Assembly: GCA_034437035.1 (NCBI GenBank)
Contig: DAOTUI010000126.1
Span: 1-12,768 of the forward strand
Length of the DNA stretch: 12,768 nucleotides
Source: CAKZQX01 sp034437035
Lineage (GTDB): Bacteria; Chloroflexota; Chloroflexia; Chloroflexales; Chloroflexaceae
Direction of reading: 5' to 3'
Shown here: one piece after another, positions 1-5,093 of the stretch
Layout: each line of letters starts with the position of its first letter
Position numbering within the stretch: the first letter of the stretch is position 1
The notes under the pieces: model-generated
Seen by the model: the letters and a program-made list of their open reading frames with translations, nothing else
Database searches by the model: none
What the model was told of the DNA's origin: nothing
Translations under genes and position numbers: made by a program

Positions 1-1
1 G

Positions 2-103
2 CTGGTGCTGGTCTTCAACAAAAAGGTTGCCACCTCAAAAATCGGCACAGTCTGGATTTCGACCAAGCGGGCTATTCGCGAACTCCATGATGAATTGAGT
101 TGA
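2..103 (+). CDS. 3' end of an unidentified gene (partial)
   Basis: The second frame is open from the window edge and ends at TGA 101-103. The 33 visible residues end in VWISTKRAIRELHDELS. The mixed hydrophobic start and the basic/acidic amphipathic end look like a genuine C-terminus, but the piece is too short to assign to a family. A winged-helix or excisionase-like fold is possible; nothing seen proves it. The gene lies 116 nt upstream of the hydrolase on the same strand. That gap holds a possible promoter, so the two need not be co-transcribed. Confidence 0.4.
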   Translation: MVLVFNKKVATSKIGTVWISTKRAIRELHDELS

Positions 104-128
104 TTTGCGCTCCACGGTTAGCTATGCT
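100..128 (+). promoter_or_regulatory. possible sigma-70-like promoter for the hydrolase
   Basis: TTGATT (100-105) and TATGCT (123-128) are separated by 17 nt, each matching the consensus hexamers at four of six positions. This would start transcription about 85 nt before the hydrolase ATG. The -35 overlaps the stop codon of the upstream partial gene. The assignment rests on hexamer similarity alone. Confidence 0.3.
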
Positions 129-219
129 ACACTCGCCGACGCAGCAAACTGCAATGGGGCTCGTGTTCGCAGTCTGTCGCACTGAAAGGCTGGGCCAGAT
201 CATACAGAAAGGGTGATCT

Positions 220-1050
220 ATGGACGGCGAGATTACGATCAGAGACATCGATTACGCTTACAGCGATACAGGCAGCGACGGCGATCCGGTACTTTTTCTT
301 CACGGGTGGCCGGATGATCGAACAATCTGGCGCAATCAGCTTGCTGCGCTTTCAGCATCAGGGTTTCGAGCTGTTGCCCTCGATTGGCCTGCCCACGGTG
401 AGAGCTCAGTTCCGACGCATGTCCGCAGACTTGCTGCGCCGGAGCTTTGCAGCGACCTGCCCATGATCTGTGAGGCGCTCAGTCTCGACCGTCCGCATCT
501 GGTTGCCCATGACTACGGAGCTACGATCGCATGGGAGGCAGTGGCCCTGCACCCGGAGCGCTTTCGAAGTTTCGCAGCCGTGTCGGTTGGCCACTCCATG
601 GCGCTGATGCGCGACATCGCGCTCCACCCGTTGCGATACAGCTGGCTGGTTCTTCACGGAATGCCGAGGGCAAGTCGCGCATGGTATCTGTCTGGAGATG
701 CGAGACGCTTCCGCAGAGCCTTCACCGACCACCCGGATGCCGAGCGCATCCTTCAGAGGTTGATCAATGGGAACGATTTGTTCTGGACGGTCTGGGAGCG
801 GGCCAACCCGGCCCCTGCCGTTCTTGCGCGGCATCTCTTCGGGAAGCTTCGGCAGAAGCTGGTTTCGGTTCCGACCCTTGCGATATATGGGGAAGCCGAT
901 CCCTACATGACGCCGGCGCAGATGAGCCGCTCGCGCCGATACGTGACGGGGGCGTGGCGGCACGAAACCCTGAAAGGTGGGCACTGGCTTCCACTTGAGA
1001 CACCGCAGTCCATCAACGAACTGCTGGTAGAATGGATGCGCTCCATCTGA
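220..1050 (+). CDS. alpha/beta hydrolase, epoxide hydrolase-like
   Basis: This 276-residue protein has the layout of the epoxide hydrolase/haloalkane dehalogenase branch of the alpha/beta hydrolase fold. Visible elements are the HGWP oxyanion-hole motif (28-31), the nucleophile elbow AHDYGA with Asp98, the acid Asp227 in GEADPYMT, and His255 in KGGHW. A helical cap lies between about 125 and 200. Asp rather than Ser as nucleophile, and HGWP rather than the HGNP typical of haloalkane dehalogenases, favour epoxide hydrolase-like chemistry (water opening of an epoxide through an ester intermediate); the substrate is unknown. No signal peptide is seen, so it is probably cytoplasmic. ATG 220 follows an AGAAAGGGTGAT ribosome-binding site. 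Length is normal and the frame intact. It borders a degraded phage/MFS segment and may have been acquired with it. Confidence 0.85.
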   Translation: MDGEITIRDIDYAYSDTGSDGDPVLFLHGWPDDRTIWRNQLAALSASGFRAVALDWPAHGESSVPTHVRRLAAPELCSDLPMICEALSLDRPHLVAHDYGATIAWEAVALHPERFRSFAAVSVGHSMALMRDIALHPLRYSWLVLHGMPRASRAWYLSGDARRFRRAFTDHPDAERILQRLINGNDLFWTVWERANPAPAVLARHLFGKLRQKLVSVPTLAIYGEADPYMTPAQMSRSRRYVTGAWRHETLKGGHWLPLETPQSINELLVEWMRSI

Positions 1051-1110
1051 TGATTAGCCGCGGCAAACATCCGTGCCGATGAAGTTGAAGGATGTAGATC
1101 AGCGTCTTAC

Positions 1111-1426
1111 TCACTTGAAAAGCCCCTCCACCCAGTTCGCCACGATCAGCCCCGGCACGCTGTCGAGCGCCCGCTCGGCGTCGCGGTCAAGGTCGAGCCG
1201 CTTTGGCAGCTTGACCTGTGGCACCAGCAGGAAGATCGGCGCTGTGACCTGGTTGCGGCCAGTCTTCGCGCGCGATGCCACCGCGATCGGGCAAGCTCTT
1301 GTAATTTTACGATTTGCGGCCAGTCTTCACGCGCGATGCCACCGCTTGGCCCCGGGTGTTGATGCGGGCCCGGTCGTCGACGAGCAGGCTCGGGCCGCGC
1401 CGGCGGTAGACGAAGCAGAGACGCAG
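1111..1426 (-). pseudogene. 3' remnant of a phage-like gene, broken by a 61-nt duplication
   Basis: The minus strand carries two pieces of one protein in different frames. Piece A (1426 to 1307) reads LRLCFVYRRRGPSLL, continues to VASRVKTGRKS and then stops. Piece B (about 1290 to the TGA at 1111-1113) restarts with AVASRAKTGRNQ and continues through FLLVPQVKLPKRLDLD to ANWVEGLFK. The shared VASR.KTGR stretch marks a duplicated segment offset by 61 nt, which shifts the frame by one. Removing one copy restores a continuous C-terminus. The LVPQVKLPKRLDLD style resembles tail-region proteins of alphaproteobacterial prophages; DUF6441 is my best guess from memory, unverified. The 5' part is absent and the MFS remnant is joined there. 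Confidence 0.5.
1253..1345. repeat. 32-bp direct repeat, two copies 61 nt apart
   Basis: Positions 1253-1284 and 1314-1345 are identical at 31 of 32 bases; both begin TTGCGGCCAGTCTTC and end GCGATGCCACCGC. The 29 nt between them are AT-richer than the surroundings. The repeat breaks the reading frame of the phage-like remnant. Confidence 0.85.
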
Positions 1427-1695
1427 CCCGTGCCGAGAATCACGCCCTGCTGTCCCCAGCGGTCCACGACCCGCCCTCCGATTGCCATCGACGGGAGCGA
1501 GGCCAGCAGTCCCCCGGAGATCGCCAGTCCCAGTTGGCCGGAGGAAATCTGCAGGGTCATGGTCAGGTCGGCCACGAGCACCTGCCAGATGCCAAAGACC
1601 GCCCCGAAGAGCGCAAACACGCCAAAGAGCAGCAGCAGCGAGATACGCATATGCATGTCAGCATGGTCAGATATGTCAAATCGCAGTAATTTCAT
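1426..1695 (-). pseudogene. N-terminal remnant of an MFS transporter
   Basis: About 90 residues on the minus strand start at ATG 1695 or an internal ATG near 1650. They show two hydrophobic helices (about 17-42 and 54-72) followed by GGRVVDRWGQQG (73-84). This matches motif A in the loop between helices 2 and 3 of major facilitator transporters. A complete MFS protein has 12 helices and about 400 residues. Here similarity ends after VILGTG, where the sequence passes into the phage-like remnant near 1426. GAGGAAAG about nine bases before ATG 1695 could be its ribosome-binding site. Transport function must be lost; the original substrate cannot be told. Confidence 0.65.
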
Positions 1696-1762
1696 ACCAA
1701 CCGTCTTTCCTCAGATCCAGAAGTTACGCAATCACTGATCCGGCAGGGCGGAAGAAACCAGG

Positions 1763-1809
1763 TTTTTTCACAAAAACTTTGCACTTTGTGCAAAGTTTTT
1801 GTGAAAAAA
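1763..1809. repeat. perfect 22-bp inverted repeat with a 3-nt loop
   Basis: Arms 1763-1784 and 1788-1809 are exact reverse complements around the loop TTT. The left arm starts TTTTTTCAC and ends TTTGCAC. The stem carries T6 on one side and A6 on the other, so on either strand it could act as a terminator-like hairpin. No intact gene ends into it: the MFS remnant starts 70 nt away and reads away from it. It may be a bidirectional terminator, a transposon scar, or a boundary of the acquired segment. Confidence 0.75.
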
Positions 1810-2143
1810 AGAGAAAAACACTACGCTGCCGCAGGCGAAATACACCGTTATCGGGGGCAAATGGCCCATTTGAACACGCACCGCGTAACGCCTGTCAGAT
1901 CCTGATCCGCTTGAAATATAAAACATTACCTACAAGTTCGGACGTAAGAACTTGAAGTCGCGTTACAAGTAGATAGACCAGAGAACAGAGAAGCAAGAAC
2001 AACGCACGGCGCATGCAACTCCGGCAGAATGCAGCAGAAGCACTATCCTATCAGATCACAGCACGGTATCGGCTGCCTGTTGCTGCCGGTGCAAACACGG
2101 ATGCACCGGTGGCCGGGCTTTTTCCGGTTTTCCGGTAAAGCTG
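1810..2143. other. non-coding stretch between the hairpin and the T-box promoter
   Basis: I see no credible gene here. Short open frames on both strands have no ribosome-binding site and no protein-like composition. Two hairpins are visible: CAAGTTC/GAACTTG (1933-1939 with 1948-1954) and CCGGTGCA/TGCACCGG (2086-2093 with 2102-2109). The second is followed within 10 nt by GGCTTTTTCC and could be a weak plus-strand terminator upstream of the T-box promoter. The rest has no recognisable feature. Confidence 0.5.
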
Positions 2144-2172
2144 TTGCATCACTCCGCGCAGCGTGCTATACT
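2144..2172 (+). promoter_or_regulatory. promoter of the T-box/glyQS transcript
   Basis: TTGCAT (2144-2149) and TATACT (2167-2172) are spaced by 17 nt, close to the sigma-70 consensus. Transcription would start near 2179, a few bases before the T-box Stem I, as expected for a T-box leader. Confidence 0.7.
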
Positions 2173-2185
2173 GCGAGCCATACGG

Positions 2186-2416
2186 CGATGAACCAGAGGA
2201 GTACCCGGCAGGCCGGTCTGCAGCGAGCCAGGGATGGTGCAAGCCTGGCGGCAGGGCAGCGGGGAAGGGCGCTGGGGAGCCGTCTCCTGACGAGTGAGTA
2301 GCACGGTAGCGCATGCCGGGCTGCTAACTGGGGTGGAACCGCGCTTTGCACCGGCAGATGCGTTTTCTGCCGTATCATTGCGTCCCCAGGCGATATTTGT
2401 CGCCTGGGGATGTTTG
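2186..2416 (+). promoter_or_regulatory. T-box riboswitch (glycine), upstream of glyQS
   Basis: This leader senses uncharged tRNA-Gly and controls read-through into glyQS. Stem I carries the AGCGA bulge (2222-2226) and a terminal hairpin, GCCAGG/CCTGGC (2227-2232 with 2244-2249), closing the loop GATGGTGCAAG. The likely specifier is GGC (2268-2270) in GAAGGGCG, matching the GCC anticodon of tRNA-Gly. Stem III is AGTAGC/GCTGCT (2297-2302 with 2320-2325). The T-box sequence CTGGGGTGGAACCGCG (2328-2343) contains TGGA (2334-2337), which would pair with a UCCA acceptor end. The antiterminator pairs CTGGGG (2328-2333) with CCCCAG (2384-2389) around the bulge TGGAACC, plus GCGC/GCGT (2341-2344 with 2380-2383). 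That excludes the terminator. An additional hairpin (2352-2372) sits inside the antiterminator. The logic is standard for the family; the pairings were worked out by eye. Confidence 0.92.
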
Positions 2417-2420
2417 TATT
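2383..2420 (+). terminator. T-box intrinsic terminator
   Basis: TCCCCAGGCGA (2383-2393) and TCGCCTGGGGA (2400-2410) form an 11-bp perfect stem with a 6-nt loop, followed by TGTTTGTATT. The 5' arm includes the bases that the antiterminator needs (2383-2389), so the two folds are mutually exclusive. Confidence 0.85.
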
Positions 2421-2611
2421 TCAGGCGATGTTGTTCAGACGGAGGACGGGTTGCGACGGACGGCGGACAGCAGATGTTTGTAAAGGAACCCGGTATTGTG
2501 CGTGACTATTCGTAGTTCTACCTGATAACCATTAAAAATAGTCCGGATATTCAGTACGGCAATATCTGGATTTATTTTTCAACCTTCATCAGACCGAAAT
2601 ACGTGCAACCC
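2421..2611. other. non-coding leader between T-box terminator and repeats
   Basis: About 190 nt without a credible gene; it becomes AT-rich after 2520. It would be the 5' untranslated part of the read-through glyQS mRNA. I see no second promoter or conserved RNA motif in it. Confidence 0.5.
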
Positions 2612-2632
2612 GTAACCTGTAACCTGTAACCT
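2612..2632 (+). repeat. heptanucleotide repeat GTAACCT, three copies
   Basis: Three exact tandem units occupy 2612-2618, 2619-2625 and 2626-2632. A fourth copy lies at 2749-2755, on the far side of the MITE-like element, so the element may have landed in a longer array. The unit, read as AACCTGT, also appears at the end of the array at 4521-4590. Confidence 0.9.
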
Positions 2633-2638
2633 AGAGTC

Positions 2639-2739
2639 TATGCACAATAAGCGGATGTGGCTTCCCAATGGGCTAAAAAGACAACCTTACCTGGTGGTGT
2701 TTAGCGCATTCTGATGCGGTTTCGTGCTTATTGTGCATA
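2639..2739. mobile_element. 101-bp MITE-like element with 14-bp terminal inverted repeats
   Basis: TATGCACAATAAGC (2639-2652) is exactly reverse-complemented at 2726-2739. Beyond these, AGAG (2633-2636) pairs with CTCT (2742-2745), giving 18 of 20 matching positions. The interior has no reading frame of note but carries small dyads (CCCAATGGG; CGCAT/ATGCG in the right half). If the outer TA is a target duplication, this fits IS630/Tc1-type elements, which duplicate TA. It sits between the T-box and the glyQS ribosome-binding site. No transposase is present, so it would be non-autonomous. A single copy cannot prove mobility; a structured leader hairpin is the alternative. Confidence 0.5.
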
Positions 2740-2774
2740 AGCTCTCCTGTAACCTGATAAAGAAGAGGGATGCA

Positions 2775-4412
2775 ATGCCGGCTATGACCATGGATCAGAT
2801 AGTTTCGCTCTGTAAGCGGCGCGGGTTTATTTTCCCCGGCAGCGAGATCTACGGGGGGCTTCAGGGCACCTACGACTATGGGCCGCTAGGAGTTGAACTC
2901 AAAAATAATCTCAAAGCGGCCTGGTGGCGGGCCAATGTCTATGAGCGCGATGACATGGAGGGCATTGACGCCGCGCTGCTGATGAACCGCCTGGTCTGGA
3001 AATATTCCGGCCACGAGGAGACCTTTGTCGATCCGCTGATCGACTGCCTGGTCTGCAAAGGCCGCTTCCGGGCCGACAAGCTGAAAGACTCGCGCTGCCT
3101 GCTGCATCCGAGTAAGCAACCCGGTGAGTGTGAGGGGCAGTTTACCGAGCCACGCCCCTTCAACATGATGTTCAAAACGCAGGTCGGCCCGGTGGCCGAC
3201 TCCGACTCGTTTGCCTACCTGCGTCCGGAGACCGCCCAGGGCATCTTTGTTAACTTTGCTAATGTGCTGGCGACAACCAGCCGTAAACTGCCCTTTGGGA
3301 TTGCCCAGATCGGCAAGGCGTTCCGCAATGAGATCAACCCGCGCAACTTCATCTTCCGGGTGCGCGAGTTTGAACAGATGGAGATCGAATATTTTGTGAA
3401 GCCGGGGGAAGAAGATGCCTGGCACCAGCGCTGGTTAGATGATCGGCTCGCCTGGTGGCGCAACCTGGGGTTGAGCAGCGATAACCTGCAGGTCTACGAC
3501 ACGCCGCCGGAAGAACTGGCGCACTACTCCAAGGCAACCTACGACCTGATGTACCGCTTCCCAATCGGCTTTGAGGAGCTTGAAGGGATTGCCGGCCGCA
3601 CCGACTATGACCTCGGCTCCCACTCGAAAGATCAGGCGCGGCTGGATCTGACGGCGCGGGTGATGGAAAACAGCGACAGTACCGAGCGACTGACCTATTT
3701 TGACCAGGAAACACGGCAGCATCTGGTGCCGTTTGTGATCGAGCCATCGGCGGGGGTTGACCGGGGCGTGCTGGCGCTGCTGACCGAGGGCTATGATGAG
3801 CAGCAGGTCAAGGAGCTAAAAGAGGAGCGCCGGCAGGCCGTGAGTGAGGCGCTGACCGCCTTCCTCAAGAGCGTTGATCGCAGCGACAAGCTCACGCCGG
3901 AGCAGCGTGATGAGATCGTCGCCTATGGGCAGGAGATCAGCCGCAACCTGCCGGCCGCGCTGCCACAGGTGCAGGCACTGCTCGACATGCCCGGCGCGCG
4001 CAGCATCGATCTGAGCAAAAAACTACGCGGGCAGGCCGAACCGGCCATTGACGAGGCGTTCCGCACAGTGCTGCATCTGAAACCGGCCCTCGCGCCGATC
4101 AAAGTAGCGGTCATGCCGCTCAAGCGCAACAATGACGAGATCGTCGCCACCGCCCGCCAGATCCGCAAAGATCTGCAGGCCAACGGGAGCATGCGCACCG
4201 TCTATGATGATACCGGCGCAATCGGGAAACTCTACCGGCGGCAGGACGAGATTGGGACGCCCTTCTGCATCACCGTCGATTTTGACACGCTGGGACAGGG
4301 CAAAGATCCGGCCCTCAAGGATACCGTTACCGTGCGCGACCGCGACAGCATGGACCAGGATCGCGTGCCGATCAAGGAACTGCGAGAGTATCTGTCTGAA
4401 CGTATGCGTTAA
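2775..4412 (+). CDS. glyQS: glycyl-tRNA synthetase, single-chain (alpha2) type
   Basis: This class II synthetase charges tRNA-Gly with glycine in the cytoplasm. It is the homodimeric single-chain type (545 residues), not the alpha/beta type. Visible are the N-terminal RRGFIFPGSEIYGG and GTYDYGPLG, a probable zinc knuckle with Cys91, Cys94, Cys108 and Cys119, LRPETAQG (149-156), motif 2 around FRNEINPRNFIFRVREFEQ (183-201), motif 3 EPSAGVDRG (323-331), and an anticodon-binding domain from about 433. A charged, helical insert of roughly 80 residues (346-428) separates catalytic and anticodon-binding domains and explains the length above the roughly 460-510 usual for bacterial members. ATG 2775 follows AGAAGAGGGA (2761-2770); an in-frame ATG at 2724 lies inside the MITE-like repeat and lacks this site. 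The glycine T-box upstream confirms the amino acid. Confidence 0.96.
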   Translation: MPAMTMDQIVSLCKRRGFIFPGSEIYGGLQGTYDYGPLGVELKNNLKAAWWRANVYERDDMEGIDAALLMNRLVWKYSGHEETFVDPLIDCLVCKGRFRADKLKDSRCLLHPSKQPGECEGQFTEPRPFNMMFKTQVGPVADSDSFAYLRPETAQGIFVNFANVLATTSRKLPFGIAQIGKAFRNEINPRNFIFRVREFEQMEIEYFVKPGEEDAWHQRWLDDRLAWWRNLGLSSDNLQVYDTPPEELAHYSKATYDLMYRFPIGFEELEGIAGRTDYDLGSHSKDQARLDLTARVMENSDSTERLTYFDQETRQHLVPFVIEPSAGVDRGVLALLTEGYDEQQVKELKEERRQAVSEALTAFLKSVDRSDKLTPEQRDEIVAYGQEISRNLPAALPQVQALLDMPGARSIDLSKKLRGQAEPAIDEAFRTVLHLKPALAPIKVAVMPLKRNNDEIVATARQIRKDLQANGSMRTVYDDTGAIGKLYRRQDEIGTPFCITVDFDTLGQGKDPALKDTVTVRDRDSMDQDRVPIKELREYLSERMR

Positions 4413-4419
4413 TGCATCA

Positions 4420-4447
4420 GAACCGAGAACCGAGAACTGAGAACTGA
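4420..4447 (+). repeat. heptanucleotide repeat GAACYGA, four copies
   Basis: Units GAACCGA, GAACCGA, GAACTGA and GAACTGA run from 4420 to 4447 without gaps. They begin eight bases after the glyQS stop codon. Confidence 0.88.
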
Positions 4448-4472
4448 GGATTGATGCATAGCGTAGGAACGT

Positions 4473-4508
4473 GTAGGGGTGAAAAATATTTCGCCCCTAC
4501 CGCTTTTT
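4473..4508 (+). terminator. glyQS terminator built on a GTAGGGG palindrome
   Basis: GTAGGGGTGAAA (4473-4484) and TTTCGCCCCTAC (4489-4500) form a 12-bp stem with one G-T wobble and an AATA loop, followed by CGCTTTTTA. It lies 60 nt after the glyQS stop. The core is nearly identical to the palindrome after ppa at 6586-6613, so it is also a dispersed repeat. Confidence 0.8.
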
Positions 4509-4520
4509 ATAGATCAGAAA

Positions 4521-4590
4521 AACCCCTAACCCTTAACCCTTAACCCCTAACCCCTAACCCCTAACCCCTAACCCTTAACCCCTAACCTGT
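4521..4590 (+). repeat. heptanucleotide repeat AACCCYT, nine copies plus one variant
   Basis: From 4521 the sequence is nine perfect units of AACCCCT or AACCCTT, then AACCTGT (4584-4590). It resembles eukaryotic telomere repeats by chance of composition, but the neighbourhood is clearly bacterial chromosome. It lies between the glyQS terminator and the next promoter. Confidence 0.92.
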
Positions 4591-4614
4591 ACAAAAATAC
4601 ATCCGAGATTCACC

Positions 4615-4641
4615 TTGATCAGGGGCATGGTGGTGTATAAT
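4615..4641 (+). promoter_or_regulatory. promoter of the small ORF-tlyA-ppa cluster
   Basis: A perfect TATAAT (4636-4641) is preceded by TTGATC (4615-4620) with a short 15-nt spacer. Transcription would start near 4648 and give a leader of about 100 nt. The -10 match is strong; the -35 spacing is less than ideal. Confidence 0.55.
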
Positions 4642-4654
4642 AGAAATTATCACC
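4632..4654. promoter_or_regulatory. operator-like dyad over the -10 box
   Basis: GGTG(T)ATAAT (4632-4641) and ATTATCACC (4646-4654) form a 9-bp dyad with one bulged T, directly over the TATAAT. GTGTATAA (4633-4640) is also repeated in inverse as TTATACAC (4664-4671). Position and symmetry suggest a repressor site; the regulator is unknown. Confidence 0.4.
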
Positions 4655-4678
4655 TGATCTCGGTTATACACAAAGCGT

Positions 4679-4718
4679 GGTAGTATGCGGCACACAGCAT
4701 TGCTATGCCGCATACACC
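4679..4718 (+). other. hairpin in the leader of the cluster mRNA
   Basis: GTATGCGGCA (4683-4692) pairs exactly with TGCCGCATAC (4706-4715). GGT/ACC extends the stem past a bulged A to 4679 and 4718. The loop contains the small dyad AGCA/TGCT. It ends 17 nt before the ribosome-binding site, so it could affect translation or mRNA stability. It matches no riboswitch I recognise. Confidence 0.5.
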
Positions 4719-4751
4719 ATCAATCAGTCACCCCAGAAGGAGGGAAGGTCT

Positions 4752-5093
4752 ATGACAACCCAGGAAGGGCTCTTCACGATACCGACACGCGTATTTCTGG
4801 CGACAGAACATCGGCGTAAACTAGAGGCGCTGGTCATGCGCGAGGGTGTAGATCTGCCGGACCTGCTGACGGAACTGCTGGTCAACTACCTTGACCAGAT
4901 GCCGGAGATGGAAATAGCAGTGGCCGAGCCGCCCCGCCAGAATGTCGAAGCCGAACTCAAGCAGCGCCGCGCCGAACTGCGCCGCCTGCGCACGCGCCTC
5001 TCAACCGAGGGGCCGCAAGCGCCGCAGTGGCTGAAAAGCTATATCGCCGACCTGGAGGGCGAGATCGCGCGCATGGAGGGACAGCGCTCGTGA
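4752..5093 (+). CDS. small helical protein of unknown function, start of tlyA cluster
   Basis: This 113-residue protein is not one I recognise. ATG 4752 is chosen because AGAAGGAGGGAAGG (4735-4748) is a near-perfect ribosome-binding site just before it; the frame is open further upstream but has no such site there. Residues 8-50 read as a short strand followed by two helices (LATEHRRKLEALV, LPDLLTELLVNYLDQ), a pattern loosely like ribbon-helix-helix or CopG-type DNA-binding domains. Residues 62-113 are charged and heptad-like (QRRAELRRLRTRL), suggesting a coiled coil. No signal peptide or membrane helix is present. Its TGA overlaps the tlyA GTG start by four bases, implying translational coupling. 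A DNA-binding regulator acting on the dyad over its own promoter is possible but speculative. Confidence 0.8.
   Translation: MTTQEGLFTIPTRVFLATEHRRKLEALVMREGVDLPDLLTELLVNYLDQMPEMEIAVAEPPRQNVEAELKQRRAELRRLRTRLSTEGPQAPQWLKSYIADLEGEIARMEGQRS

Noticed and set aside
1073..1738. A 221-codon plus-strand open frame
   Set aside because: It is antisense to the MFS and phage-like remnants and is made of Ser/Arg/Pro-rich low-complexity sequence.
2029..2515. Several short open frames over 2029-2515
   Set aside because: They overlap the promoter and T-box leader on both strands; conservation of the RNA structure explains the sequence.
2724..2774. An earlier ATG for glycyl-tRNA synthetase at 2724
   Set aside because: It lies within the right inverted repeat of the MITE-like element, has no ribosome-binding site and would add 17 residues not typical of the family.
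2886..3425. A 179-codon minus-strand open frame
   Set aside because: It is the reverse shadow of the catalytic core of glycyl-tRNA synthetase.
4521..4590. Telomere-like AACCCCT repeats suggesting a linear replicon end or eukaryotic DNA
   Set aside because: The array is short, internal, flanked by bacterial genes with normal signals, and related to the other heptads in the window.
2612..4590. CRISPR array
   Set aside because: The repeats are contiguous 7-nt units without spacers, and there are no cas genes.
5027..5089. An upstream ATG for tlyA at 5027
   Set aside because: It lies inside the preceding gene and would add a non-homologous Arg/Gly-rich extension before the S4 domain; GTG 5090 fits the family start.
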